64,000 nucleotides of DNA from Exiguobacterium sp. s48 (lineage in GTDB: Bacteria; Bacillota; Bacilli; Exiguobacteriales; Exiguobacteriaceae): positions 310,001-374,000 of the forward strand of contig NZ_JACSKC010000001.1 in assembly GCF_018617395.1 (NCBI RefSeq), in the 5' to 3' direction. The notes beneath the pieces are model-generated. The model saw only the letters and a program-made list of their open reading frames with translations, was not told the DNA's origin and searched no databases. Position numbers and translations under genes: made by a program. Shown here one piece after another: positions 54,277 through 63,953 of this stretch; positions within the stretch are counted from its first letter, which is position 1; the number at the start of each line of letters is the position of its first letter.

Positions 54277-54402
54277 AACAAGGAAACGGCAGGAAAGTAT
54301 AACTTTTCTGAATCACGTTAATACAGATTGCTTTTTTGGACAGATACACGTAAGATTTGAGATAGTGTTTGATCACAAAAAAGACAATTGTCTCATAGTT
54401 GA

Positions 54403-55506
<1,104 letters not shown>

Positions 55507-55509
55507 GTT

Positions 55510-56487
55510 ATGGCTCAAATGACAATGATCCAAGCGATTACTGATGCGATGCGCGTTGAAATGAAACGCGACGAGAAAGTACTTCTCTTCGGAGAAGACG
55601 TTGGTAAAAACGGTGGGGTATTCCGTGCGACGGAAGGTCTCCAAGACGAACTCGGCGAAGACCGTGTCTTCGACACACCACTCGCTGAATCAGGGATTGG
55701 TGGTCTTGCAATCGGTCTCGGTCTTACTGGATTCCGTCCAATCATGGAAGTCCAGTTCTTCGGATTCGTATTCGAAGTATTTGACTCAATCGCAGCTCAA
55801 ATGGCACGTATGCGTTACCGTTCAGGCGGCGCTTACAGCCAACCAATCACGATTCGTTCACCATTCGGTGGTGGCGTTAAGACACCTGAGCTTCACGCAG
55901 ATAGCCTCGAAGGCTTGATGGCTCAGACACCTGGTCTTAAAGTCGTTATTCCATCGACTCCATACGATGCAAAAGGTTTGTTGATCGCGTCAATCCGTGA
56001 CAACGACCCAGTCGTGTTCCTTGAGCACATGAAATTGTATCGTTCATTCCGTGGCGAAGTACCTGAAGGTGATTACACAATCGAACTCGGTAAAGCAGAT
56101 GTGAAACGTGAAGGTACAGACGTTTCAATCATCACTTACGGTGCGATGGTGCACACTTCACTTAAAGCAGCGGAAGAGCTTGAAAAAGAAAACATCAACG
56201 TAGAAGTCATCGACCTCATGACAGTGAGCCCGCTTGATATCGACACAATTGTAGAATCTGTTAAAAAAACAGGTCGTGCAATCGTCGTTCAAGAAGCACA
56301 ACGTCAAGCAGGTATCGCGGCGAACGTTGTAACTGAAATTCAAGAACGCGCAATTCTTCACCTCGAAGCACCAGTTCTTCGAGTAACTGCACCAGACACA
56401 GTCTTCGCATTCGCACAAGGTGAAGACATGTGGTTACCTGACCATAAAGATGTCGTTGCAAAAGTTAAGGAAGTTGTGAACTTCTAA
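55510..56487 (+). CDS. pdhB: Pyruvate dehydrogenase E1 component, beta subunit
   Basis: Partner of PdhA, 325 residues. Landmarks are [17 protein letters not shown] (about 26-42), [17 protein letters not shown] (about 56-72) and the late [15 protein letters not shown] region. It starts three bases after pdhA, with AAGGAG in the pdhA 3' end. Confidence 0.96.
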   Translation: MAQMTMIQAITDAMRVEMKRDEKVLLFGEDVGKNGGVFRATEGLQDELGEDRVFDTPLAESGIGGLAIGLGLTGFRPIMEVQFFGFVFEVFDSIAAQMARMRYRSGGAYSQPITIRSPFGGGVKTPELHADSLEGLMAQTPGLKVVIPSTPYDAKGLLIASIRDNDPVVFLEHMKLYRSFRGEVPEGDYTIELGKADVKREGTDVSIITYGAMVHTSLKAAEELEKENINVEVIDLMTVSPLDIDTIVESVKKTGRAIVVQEAQRQAGIAANVVTEIQERAILHLEAPVLRVTAPDTVFAFAQGEDMWLPDHKDVVAKVKEVVNF

Positions 56488-56565
56488 GATCGTGTCGAAT
56501 AAACGATAAGGGAGAATTGTCTCCCTTGTCGTGTTTACATGATGAATTGATGGGAGGAAAAACCA

Positions 56566-57852
56566 GTGGCAGTATTTGAATTTAAATTACCAGATATCGG
56601 TGAAGGTATTCACGAAGGTGAAATCGTCAAGTGGTTCGTAAAAGCAGGGGATACGGTCAAAGAGGACGATGTTCTTTTAGAAGTACAAAACGACAAAGCA
56701 GTCGTTGAAATCCCAGCTCCAGTCGACGGTACAGTCAAAGAAGTCAAAGTTTCTGAAGGTACAGTTGCTGTAGTCGGCGACATCCTCATTACATTTGACA
56801 TCGAAGGCGATGCACCAGCAGGAGAAGAAGAAACTCCTGAACAACCAAAAGCAGAAGAGAAGACAGAAGACGTAAAAGAAGATGTGAAAGAAGACGCGCC
56901 ACGCGACGTTCAACTTCACAAATCTGAACGCGTCATCGCAATGCCATCTGTCCGTAAATATGCACGTGAAAAAGGTGTCGACATCCGTGAAGTAAACGGT
57001 TCTGGCGACAACGGTCGTGTCTTGAAAGAAGACATCGATGCATTCGCGAACGGCGAAGCACCGTCTGCAGAAGCTACAACAGAGAAAACAGATTCTGTAG
57101 CACCAGCAGCTGCTAAAACGGAAATCAAGCCTTACGAGTCAGCGACTCCTGAACTTGAAACACGTGAGAAAATCCGTGGAATCCGTAAAGCCATCTCGAA
57201 AGCGATGGTTAACTCGAAACACACTGCACCACACGTTACACTCATGGACGAAGTCGACGTTACAAAACTCGTTGCACTCCGTAAAGACTTCAAACAAGTC
57301 GCGGCTGACCAAGGCGTAAAACTTACGTACTTGCCATTCGTCGTGAAAGCATTGACTGCTGCAGCGAAAGCTTTCCCAACAATCAACGCTTCAATCGATG
57401 ACGTGAACGAAGAAATCGTTTACAAAAACTACTACAACATCGGTATCGCAGCTGACACGGACAACGGACTCGTTGTACCAGTCGTAAAAGATGCAGACCG
57501 TAAATCAATCTATGCACTTGCTACAAACATTAACGAACTTGCAGGCAAAGCTCGTGAAGGTAAGCTCGCTGGGGAAGACATGAAAGGCGGATCGATCACA
57601 ATCACAAACATCGGTTCTGCTGGTGGACAATGGTTCACACCTGTCATCAACCACCCAGAAGTTGCGATTCTCGGTATCGGCCGTATCGCTGAGAAAGCTG
57701 TCGTGAAAAACGGTGAAATCGTTGCAGCGCCAGTACTTGCACTTTCATTCAGCTTTGACCACCGCCTTATCGACGGTGCGACTGCACAAAACGCTCTTAA
57801 CATGGTGAAACGCTTGCTCGAAGACCCAGCACTTCTAATGATGGAGGGATAA
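56566..57852 (+). CDS. pdhC: Pyruvate dehydrogenase E2 component (dihydrolipoyllysine acetyltransferase)
   Basis: Core of the PDH complex, 428 residues with a GTG start after GGGAGGAAA. One lipoyl domain (1-76) has the modified Lys44 in NDKAVVEI. A long Glu/Lys/Pro linker follows, then the E1/E3-binding domain (about 124-160, [14 protein letters not shown]), a second linker rich in Ala/Thr, and the catalytic domain (about 195-428) with the active His in SFDHRLIDG near the end. The gap before it (about 78 bases) includes a hairpin GATAAGGGAGA/TCTCCCTTGTC (about 56505-56532) that may stabilise or process the mRNA. Confidence 0.96.
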   Translation: MAVFEFKLPDIGEGIHEGEIVKWFVKAGDTVKEDDVLLEVQNDKAVVEIPAPVDGTVKEVKVSEGTVAVVGDILITFDIEGDAPAGEEETPEQPKAEEKTEDVKEDVKEDAPRDVQLHKSERVIAMPSVRKYAREKGVDIREVNGSGDNGRVLKEDIDAFANGEAPSAEATTEKTDSVAPAAAKTEIKPYESATPELETREKIRGIRKAISKAMVNSKHTAPHVTLMDEVDVTKLVALRKDFKQVAADQGVKLTYLPFVVKALTAAAKAFPTINASIDDVNEEIVYKNYYNIGIAADTDNGLVVPVVKDADRKSIYALATNINELAGKAREGKLAGEDMKGGSITITNIGSAGGQWFTPVINHPEVAILGIGRIAEKAVVKNGEIVAAPVLALSFSFDHRLIDGATAQNALNMVKRLLEDPALLMMEG

Positions 57853-57856
57853 GAAC

Positions 57857-59269
57857 ATGGTAGTAGGAGAATTCGCACAAGAAACTGATTTGCTTGTCAT
57901 CGGTGCCGGTCCTGGTGGATACGTTGCCGCAATCCGTGGCGCACAGCTCGGAATGAAAGTTACAATCGTTGAGAAAGGCAATTTCGGTGGTGTCTGCTTG
58001 AACGTCGGATGTATCCCATCGAAAGCGTTGATCACAGCAGGACACAACTTCCAACACGCTAAAGGACATGACTCAATGGGTATCTCGTCTGATAACGTGT
58101 CAGTAGACTTCTCAAAAGTTCAAGACTGGAAACAGTCAGTCGTTAACAAATTGACTGGCGGTGTCAAAGGTCTCCTCAAAGGAAACAAAATTGAGATCGT
58201 TCAAGGTGAAGCTTTCTTCGCTTCTGAAGACACAGTTCGTGTCATCACAGAAGACAGCTCAACTCCTTACAAATTCAAAAAAGCGATCGTCGCGACTGGT
58301 TCTACACCAATCGAGATTCCATCGTTCAAATGGTCAAAACGCGTCCTTTCTTCAACTGGCGCATTGGCACTTCCTGAAGTACCGAAGAAACTCGTCGTCA
58401 TCGGCGGCGGATACATCGGTATGGAGCTCGGTACTGCATACGCTAACTTCGATACAGAAGTTGTCGTTGTAGAGGGCGCTAGCGACATCTTGTCTGGTTT
58501 CGAACCACAAATGACGCAAATCGTTAAGAAGAAACTCAAACAAAAAGGGAACGTCACAATCCACACGAACGCACTTGCTAAAGGTGTCGAAGAAACGGAA
58601 GACGGCGTAACCGTTAAGTTTGAAGTAAACGGTGAAGAGCAATCTGTTGAAGCGGACTACGTCCTCGTCACAGTTGGGCGTCGTCCAAACACAGGCGACA
58701 TCGGTCTTGAGAACGCGGACGTTAAAATCAGCGACCGTGGAATCATCGAAATCGATGACCAGTGTAAAACATCGAACGAAAACATCTATGCAATCGGTGA
58801 TATCGTTCCTGGACCACCACTTGCACACAAAGCATCTTACGAAGCGAAAATCGCAGCGGAAGCAGCAGCAGGTAAGCCAGCTTACCTCGACTACTCTGCA
58901 ATCCCAGCAGTTGTCTTCACTGATCCAGAACTCGCAACTGTTGGTTACACAGAGCCACTCGCAAAAGAAGAAGGACTCGAAATCACGGTTTCGAAATTCC
59001 CATTCGCAGCGAACGGTCGTGCACTCGCACTTGACGAGCCAGACGGCTTCATGAAGCTCATCACACGCAAAGAGGACGGTCTCTTGATCGGTGCTCAAAT
59101 CGCGGGTACTGGCGCATCAGATATGATCGCTGAGCTTGGCCTTGCAATCGAGGCTGGTATGACTGCTGAAGATATCGCACTTACAATCCACGCTCACCCA
59201 TCACTCGGTGAGATGGCAATGGAAGCTGCTGAAATCGCAATGGGTATGCCAATCCACGTTGTAAAATAA
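57857..59269 (+). CDS. pdhD: Dihydrolipoyl dehydrogenase (E3)
   Basis: FAD enzyme that reoxidises lipoyl groups of PdhC and passes electrons to NAD, 470 residues. The N-terminal FAD motif [10 protein letters not shown] is at 16-25, the redox disulfide is Cys47-Cys52 in [12 protein letters not shown], and the NAD motif [10 protein letters not shown] is near 182-191. A C-terminal HAHPSLGE (about 447-454) supplies the catalytic His. It also serves other 2-oxoacid complexes in most bacteria. It is the last gene of the pdh operon. Confidence 0.97.
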   Translation: MVVGEFAQETDLLVIGAGPGGYVAAIRGAQLGMKVTIVEKGNFGGVCLNVGCIPSKALITAGHNFQHAKGHDSMGISSDNVSVDFSKVQDWKQSVVNKLTGGVKGLLKGNKIEIVQGEAFFASEDTVRVITEDSSTPYKFKKAIVATGSTPIEIPSFKWSKRVLSSTGALALPEVPKKLVVIGGGYIGMELGTAYANFDTEVVVVEGASDILSGFEPQMTQIVKKKLKQKGNVTIHTNALAKGVEETEDGVTVKFEVNGEEQSVEADYVLVTVGRRPNTGDIGLENADVKISDRGIIEIDDQCKTSNENIYAIGDIVPGPPLAHKASYEAKIAAEAAAGKPAYLDYSAIPAVVFTDPELATVGYTEPLAKEEGLEITVSKFPFAANGRALALDEPDGFMKLITRKEDGLLIGAQIAGTGASDMIAELGLAIEAGMTAEDIALTIHAHPSLGEMAMEAAEIAMGMPIHVVK

Positions 59270-59278
59270 GAACGTCAA

Positions 59279-59313
59279 TAAAACCTCTCTCACGACTCGT
59301 GGGAGAGGTTTTT
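59279..59313. terminator. Bidirectional terminator between pdhD and the acetyltransferase gene
   Basis: AAAACCTCTCTCAC pairs with GTGGGAGAGGTTTT around GACTC. The minus-strand acetyltransferase ends within it. Confidence 0.88.
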
Positions 59314-59739
59314 AATGTAGGTAACGACACGCTCGACTTCCTTGAATCCAATTTTCTCGTGAAAGCGTTGACTATCTTTGTTTTCAAGCTCGGTATCCGA
59401 TGCCAGCTCTTTGCACCCGTGATGTACTGCGAAGGTTGACGCAGCGTCGATCAGGTGAGAGGCGACACCTTGATGGCGCTCTGACTCGGCGACATAGATT
59501 CCTTCCACATACGCTGTCGGGGCAGTGGTTGAGCCTGGCACATAGTCATGGCGGAAGCTAAGCTGACAAAATCCGATCGCTTTTGTGTCGGAGGAGGCGA
59601 TGAAATAGTGCATGTTCTTTGAAACGAGGCCGAGTTTGACTTCCATCCGTAATTCTTCAATGGGAGCGTCGGGCCATAGTTCGTGCATCAACTGCACGAG
59701 TGCTTCTTGATTTGATAATGTGGCATACTCAATTTTCAT
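59290..59739 (-). CDS. GNAT acetyltransferase resembling aminoglycoside 6'-N-acetyltransferases
   Basis: A 149-residue GNAT. The segments RHDYVPGSTTAPTAYVEGIYV (two strands joined near 62-82), RHQGVASHL (acetyl-CoA loop, about 89-97) and CKELASDTE with a late HEKIGFKEVERVV match the pattern of chromosomal AAC(6')-I enzymes. That family transfers acetyl from acetyl-CoA to the 6'-amine of aminoglycosides such as tobramycin or amikacin. The second ATG (59739) has AAGGAG at good spacing. Activity on drugs is inferred, and many such chromosomal enzymes have other natural substrates. Confidence 0.82.
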   Translation of the reverse strand: MKIEYATLSNQEALVQLMHELWPDAPIEELRMEVKLGLVSKNMHYFIASSDTKAIGFCQLSFRHDYVPGSTTAPTAYVEGIYVAESERHQGVASHLIDAASTFAVHHGCKELASDTELENKDSQRFHEKIGFKEVERVVTYIKNLSHES

Positions 59740-59813
59740 TCTCATCTCTCCTTAGGTTTCGTACTTGTAGTATAAAGGAAAATACTTGTGAAGAGAGAAG
59801 GGAGGGAATCCTG

Positions 59814-60119
59814 ATGGCGTTCGATGAGGAATTATTATATACCGTATCTGAGACGAGTCGCGTACGATTTACTGGGATTGAAACGGAAGCCGCCCGTTAT
59901 GATTTTGGTTTCGTTTATACACACCAATTCATGGGCAAGGTGTTAGTCGTCTGTATGCAAACGGGTCAATCGGCCCTTCTTGATGTGCATGCCCTTGAAG
60001 AACCCCGTCAATTGTATCCGATGCTTGGCATCAATTTGAATGACACGGAACATGTCGCGGAATTTTTACGAATTTGTTTGATCGAAAAAACAGAAGCATC
60101 TGAAGAAATTGATGCTTGA
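59814..60119 (+). CDS. DUF3055-like small protein
   Basis: A 101-residue protein beginning MAFDEELLYTVSE at an ATG with GGAGGG upstream. The central RYDFGFVYTHQFMGKVLVVCMQTGQSALL (two adjacent strands near 28-57) matches my memory of the DUF3055 family of Firmicutes, of unknown function. It is soluble and acidic at the C-terminus. The -35 box of the small-RNA promoter overlaps its stop codon. Confidence 0.75.
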   Translation: MAFDEELLYTVSETSRVRFTGIETEAARYDFGFVYTHQFMGKVLVVCMQTGQSALLDVHALEEPRQLYPMLGINLNDTEHVAEFLRICLIEKTEASEEIDA

Positions 60120-60144
60120 AAAAATGTAAGCGTTTTCTTATAAT
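60116..60144 (+). promoter_or_regulatory. Promoter with cre box in its spacer, driving a predicted small RNA
   Basis: TTGAAA (60116-60121) and a perfect TATAAT (60139-60144) are 17 bases apart. The spacer contains TGTAAGCGTTTTCT (60125-60138), a close match to the CcpA cre consensus. CcpA bound there would block RNA polymerase. Confidence 0.78.
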
Positions 60145-60150
60145 AGTCAG

Positions 60151-60236
60151 TAGGGGAAGCAATTCGATCATCTACAGCCACCTTTTCTGTGATGACATAA
60201 AAAACGAGCCGGTCACGATGACCGGCTCGTTTTTTT
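60151..60236 (+). ncRNA. Predicted CcpA-repressed small RNA at the SR1 position
   Basis: From the predicted start near 60151 to the terminator T-run is about 86 bases, with no plausible open frame (only ATG-ACA-TAA). A 5' single-stranded GGGGAAGC is followed by a hairpin TCAT..CAG/CTG..ATGA (60168-60195) whose nine-base loop CCACCTTTT (60178-60186) is complementary to an AAAAGGTGG ribosome site. The 3' end is a 12-bp terminator. In Bacillus the sRNA SR1 lies between pdhD and speA on the same strand and is repressed by CcpN and CcpA. This RNA has the same position, but it is shorter and lacks an SR1P-like frame. Confidence 0.6.
60204..60236. terminator. Bidirectional terminator of the small RNA and speA
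   Basis: ACGAGCCGGTCA pairs perfectly with TGACCGGCTCGT around CGA. T-runs lie on both strands. Confidence 0.93.
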
Positions 60237-60238
60237 GG

Positions 60239-61720
60239 TTAGCGAATCGCTTTTGTTTGTTGGATGACTTTAATCATCTGAAGCGACTCATCTTCAAGGC
60301 CTTGAACTGGGAGTCCAGCTTCAATGTTGGCCATGATGTACTCAAGTGTCGACGTCGTAATCAGCTCACCTGGAATGATGATTGGAATCCCTGGTGGGTA
60401 CACCATGATGAATTCCGCTGATATACGTCCAACTGCATTCTCGAGTGGAATCGTTTCCGTCTCTTCATAGAATGCATCGCGTGGGCTGAGTGCTAGTGGT
60501 GGAATTTCAGGAAGCATGATCGATAATGAATCATTTCCTGACGTTTGATAAACAGATACGACGTCACGCATCGCGTCAATCAATGCCTGAATCGTTGACT
60601 CATCATCTGCTGACGTAACGATGAAGAGTACGTTCAATAAATCGGACATCTCGACTTCGATGCGATGTTTCTCACGAAGATATTTCTCGACTTCAAATCC
60701 TGTCACACCGAGCTCACGAACGGATACGAGAACTTTTGTCTCATCGAGGGCATACGTCGACTCAGAATGTAGTTCGGCATGTCCATACACAGACAAGTTC
60801 GGCATATGATTGATGGCCGTACGAGCCATACGAGCAAGGTCGAGTGCCCGTTCGTTCATCGTATGACCTTTCGTCGCAAGCTGTCGCCGCGCCGCATCAA
60901 GTGAAGCAAGGAGCAAGTAGGATGTAGATGTCGTTGTGATCATAGATAGCATCGCATGGATTCGTTCTGGAGAAACAAGTCCACGTCGAACATTTAAAAT
61001 CGAACTACCCGTCATCGAACCACCAAGTTTGTGCACGCTCGTCGCGGCCACATCTGCTCCGGCTTGCATCGCAGAGAGTGGGAGTTCATCGTGGAACGGG
61101 AGATGAACACCGTGTGCCTCGTCGACGAGAACAGGAACGTCTTGCGCGTGCGCGACGGACACGATGCGCTCTAAGTCTCCGGCGACACCGAAGTAGGTCG
61201 GGTTAATGACGAGTACGGCTTTCGTGTCTGGGTGAAGTTCAAGCGCACGTTCTACGGCACTTGCTGTGATTCCGTGTGCAATTCCGTACGTCTCGTCGAA
61301 CTCTGGGTGGATGAAGACCGGGTGAGCTCCTGTTAGGACAAGCGCAGACATGACAGATTTATGGACGTTACGTGGTACGATGATTTTTTCATTCGGACCA
61401 ACGACCCCCATAATCATCGCCATGATCGCACTCGACGTTCCCTGAACAGAGAAGAAGGTCTCATCAGCACGGAACGCCTCTGCCGCTAAGCGTTCCGCTT
61501 CAGCGATTGCCGCTTTCGGATGATGAAGGTCATCGAGTGGGGCAATATTAATCAAGTCAATTTTTAAGGCGTTTTCGCCAATAAAGTCACGAAATTCCGG
61601 GTCCATTCCTTTCCCGCTTTTATGACCAGGAATGTGGAAGGCAATTGGGTTCGAGTCGACATGTTCAAGCAACGTGTCAAATAGTGGCGTTTCGAGCTGA
61701 GTAGCACCTTTTAATTTCAA
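60239..61720 (-). CDS. speA: Arginine decarboxylase (Orn/Lys/Arg decarboxylase class III, SpeA type)
   Basis: PLP enzyme of 493 residues that makes agmatine for polyamine synthesis. The aldolase-like PLP motif is VDEAHGVH (199-206), and the Schiff-base Lys231 lies in SVHKLGGS. N-terminal HIPGHKSGKG (29-38) is typical of the Bacillus SpeA/YaaO family, which lacks the wing domain of E. coli enzymes. It starts at a TTG with AAGGGGG. Arginine rather than lysine or ornithine as substrate is inferred from synteny with speA between pdhD and yktA. Confidence 0.92.
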   Translation of the reverse strand: MKLKGATQLETPLFDTLLEHVDSNPIAFHIPGHKSGKGMDPEFRDFIGENALKIDLINIAPLDDLHHPKAAIAEAERLAAEAFRADETFFSVQGTSSAIMAMIMGVVGPNEKIIVPRNVHKSVMSALVLTGAHPVFIHPEFDETYGIAHGITASAVERALELHPDTKAVLVINPTYFGVAGDLERIVSVAHAQDVPVLVDEAHGVHLPFHDELPLSAMQAGADVAATSVHKLGGSMTGSSILNVRRGLVSPERIHAMLSMITTTSTSYLLLASLDAARRQLATKGHTMNERALDLARMARTAINHMPNLSVYGHAELHSESTYALDETKVLVSVRELGVTGFEVEKYLREKHRIEVEMSDLLNVLFIVTSADDESTIQALIDAMRDVVSVYQTSGNDSLSIMLPEIPPLALSPRDAFYEETETIPLENAVGRISAEFIMVYPPGIPIIIPGELITTSTLEYIMANIEAGLPVQGLEDESLQMIKVIQQTKAIR

Positions 61721-61799
61721 TCGTAAATCCCCCTTGGAATCAGTTTATTTATAGGATGAATAATCATGTTCTGATATATGTTGATTTTGAAAAAACAAG

Positions 61800-61853
61800 C
61801 AACAAAAAAACTATAGAGATTTCTAGCGTAACTTGCAATAGTTTTTTTTGTTG
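61800..61853. promoter_or_regulatory. Long inverted repeat between divergent speA and yktA
   Basis: CAACAAAAAAACTAT (61800-61814) is repeated inverted as ATAGTTTTTTTTGTTG (61838-61853) with one extra T. The right arm lies inside the predicted yktA promoter, TTGCAA (61833) and TACAAT (61855-61860) with a 16-base spacer. It could be an operator or a leader hairpin for speA. Confidence 0.5.
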
Positions 61854-61879
61854 ATACAATGAGTGACGAGGTGAACAAT

Positions 61880-62146
61880 ATGCAAATCAATTATCCGATC
61901 AACCCTGATTGGACGACAGATGAACTAATTGATGTCGTCGAGTTTTATAACGTCGTCGCTCAAGCGAATGAAGGTGGTGTCGAACGGGAAGTCTTTCTCG
62001 ATTCGTACCGTGCCTTCAAGCAAATCGTAACATCTAAGTCGGAGGAGAAACAACTGAACGCGGTTCACGACGAACAGACTGGTTATTCCACGTATCGTAC
62101 GGTTCAAGCGGCTATGAAATCTACAAGTAAAATGATCAAATTGTAA
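61880..62146 (+). CDS. yktA: UPF0223 family protein YktA
   Basis: An 88-residue protein of the uncharacterised UPF0223 family, with the starting pattern INYPINPDWTTDELIDVVEFY. The ATG at 61880 (GAGGTG upstream) is used; an earlier in-frame ATG at 61859 would overlap the -10 box. It is soluble and helical. Location after speA agrees with Bacillus yktA. Confidence 0.88.
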   Translation: MQINYPINPDWTTDELIDVVEFYNVVAQANEGGVEREVFLDSYRAFKQIVTSKSEEKQLNAVHDEQTGYSTYRTVQAAMKSTSKMIKL

Positions 62147-62151
62147 GACCG

Positions 62152-62184
62152 AGCATGCCCGAGCAAATTCCGGCATGCTTTTTT
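62152..62184 (+). terminator. Terminator of yktA
   Basis: AGCATGCC pairs with GGCATGCT around a 12-base loop and runs into six Ts. Confidence 0.82.
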
Positions 62185-62382
62185 GTTATTTCTCCTATAA
62201 ATCGGGTACAGTTCTTTAACACGAATTGAGGTTTAGAGGCCTCGGAATTGGGAATATATCCATTAAGATAAAAAATTCAAAATAGTCAGACAATTCTCTT
62301 TCTTTTTCGAATTTTATCTGATATACTCAATTCAACTCATTAAACCGTAACTTGTAGCCCAACAAAAGGAGTGTGGCATCTT

Positions 62383-62571
62383 ATGAAACAAGTGATTGAG
62401 GCATTCAAAAGAAAAGACGCAGAAAAACGGATCCCGGTGCTGCGCTTGGAGATTGATTATGAATTGGCAACTCTCTTCGATGCGATGGCGTCACAAGATG
62501 ATGCTACAGTTCAGGCTAGCAAGCATCGGTTAGAGAAGTACCGCCAAGAATTATTGCGTCTCGAAGCCTAA
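62383..62571 (+). CDS. Small coiled-coil-like protein, 62 residues
   Basis: The ATG at 62383 follows AAAGGAG. The protein is almost all helical and charged, with Leu/Ile spaced to form a short coiled coil (VLRLEIDYELATLFDAM). It occupies the place of ykzI in Bacillus (between yktA/B and yktC), but I cannot confirm homology. A hairpin terminator follows. TATACT at 62322-62327 is a possible -10 with no clear -35. Confidence 0.7.
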   Translation: MKQVIEAFKRKDAEKRIPVLRLEIDYELATLFDAMASQDDATVQASKHRLEKYRQELLRLEA

Positions 62572-62589
62572 CCATTACACACACATTCA

Positions 62590-62619
62590 ACCAGTATTCC
62601 GAGCGGATACTGGTTTTTG
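62590..62619 (+). terminator. Terminator after the 62-residue gene
   Basis: CCAGTAT(TC)CG pairs with CG(G)ATACTGG and is followed by five Ts. Confidence 0.75.
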
Positions 62620-62649
62620 TTTGGTACAATACAGTTGAGGTGATCATAG

Positions 62650-63903
62650 ATGATAGAATGGTTTGCAGTCGACTTGATCAAGCAGGCGGGAGAGTTGATT
62701 CGTCGCGAGATTGATCAAAGTTATGAAGTGGAACGAAAAACGGGAAAAGGGGACTTGGTCACTGAAATCGACCGGGCGGTAGAACAACTCATCGTTCGTC
62801 GCATCCAAGAAAATTTTCCGAACCATCAAATTATGGGAGAGGAAGGCACGACAGACTCACCAGAACGATTAACGGGGACGGTCTGGTTCGTTGACCCGAT
62901 CGACGGGACATTGAATTTCATCCATCAAAAACGCATGTTTGCCATTTCGGTTGCCATCATGATTGATGGGGTCGTGGAGTATGGATTCGTCTATGACGTC
63001 ATGGCAGATGAGATGTTTATGGCTCGGAGAGGGTATGGCGCGACGCTCAATGGCCGAACATTGACGACCATTCATGAACATCACGTGCGGGATGCCTTTT
63101 TAAGCATGAACGCCACATGGGTCACGCCGAATCATCAAATTGCTCCGGAAATCCTTGCTCCGATTGTGCGAGATTCCATTGGGACACGGGCTCATGGTGC
63201 CGCTTCGCTCGAACTTGCCTGGCTCGCAGCAGGTCGCGTCGATGGGTATATCACGATGCGTAATATGCCGTGGGATTATGCTGCTGGTAAATTACTCGTG
63301 GAAGAAGTAGGGGGGCGCGTCGTTTCTTTATATGGCGAACCTATCCGATACGAAGGAAAGACGTCAGTATTGGCGGGGAGCGAATCATTCGTGAACGATG
63401 TCATCAAACATTATGTCATCGCAAAAGGCGTGACCGTAGAAGCGAAACCGGATCTTCGGATTGTCGAACATGAGTCGTATGAAGAGGTCCGTGACCTTCT
63501 CATCTTAGCAAATCCGAATGAAGCGATGGTCCGAGATCAATTTCAAACAGGACGGACGTTTAAAGCGCTACTCGGTGGGGACATCGTGGGTGCGTATATG
63601 TTGGCCACACATGAATCGGGACGAATCGAGCTCGTTAATATCGCAGTGAAACCGGAACGTCAAAACCAGACAATCGGTCAGCGAATGCTTCAAGACGCGG
63701 TAAAACGAGCCGCTTCCATCGGAGGAAACGAACTACTCGTCTGTACCGGGAACTCAAGTATCATGCAATTACGTTTTTATCAACAAGCTGGATTCCGATT
63801 TGACTCGGTAGAGCGAGATTATTTCCCTAATCATGGATATGATGTCATCGAAGAAGATGGGCTCCTTTTACGAGACCGGATCTGCTTGACTCGTCCGTTA
63901 TAA
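62650..63903 (+). CDS. Inositol monophosphatase-family phosphatase fused to a GNAT acetyltransferase
   Basis: A 417-residue protein with two domains in one uninterrupted frame. Residues 1-260 are a complete IMPase (SuhB/YktC type) with the metal motifs GEEG (63-66), DPIDGT (82-87) and the late WDYAAGKLLVEEVGG (about 214-228). Residues about 268-410 form a GNAT fold with IELVNIAVKPERQNQTIGQRML carrying the acetyl-CoA loop (about 325-345) and LRFYQQAGF near the end. Bacillus YktC is the phosphatase alone. The fusion suggests sequential action on one phosphorylated amine or sugar, which is inference. The RBS is TTGAGGTGATC. Confidence 0.9.
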   Translation: MIEWFAVDLIKQAGELIRREIDQSYEVERKTGKGDLVTEIDRAVEQLIVRRIQENFPNHQIMGEEGTTDSPERLTGTVWFVDPIDGTLNFIHQKRMFAISVAIMIDGVVEYGFVYDVMADEMFMARRGYGATLNGRTLTTIHEHHVRDAFLSMNATWVTPNHQIAPEILAPIVRDSIGTRAHGAASLELAWLAAGRVDGYITMRNMPWDYAAGKLLVEEVGGRVVSLYGEPIRYEGKTSVLAGSESFVNDVIKHYVIAKGVTVEAKPDLRIVEHESYEEVRDLLILANPNEAMVRDQFQTGRTFKALLGGDIVGAYMLATHESGRIELVNIAVKPERQNQTIGQRMLQDAVKRAASIGGNELLVCTGNSSIMQLRFYQQAGFRFDSVERDYFPNHGYDVIEEDGLLLRDRICLTRPL

Positions 63904-63910
63904 CTTCACG

Positions 63911-63947
63911 TAAAAGGGTTACTCCGACATCATGTCAGAGTAACCCT
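63911..63947. terminator. Bidirectional terminator after the IMPase-GNAT gene
   Basis: AAGGGTTACTC pairs with GAGTAACCCTT around a CGACATCATGTCA loop that itself contains GACAT/ATGTC. Confidence 0.85.
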
Positions 63948-63953
63948 TGTTCG

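Noticed and set aside
58352-59098. A 248-codon open frame antisense to pdhD
   Set aside because: Its cysteine- and phenylalanine-heavy composition is what strongly biased pdhD codons give on the opposite strand, and no ribosome site or domain is seen.
60151-60236. An SR1P-like peptide in the candidate small RNA
   Set aside because: The only ATG is followed at once by ACA TAA, and no GTG or TTG frame with a ribosome site reaches 20 codons.
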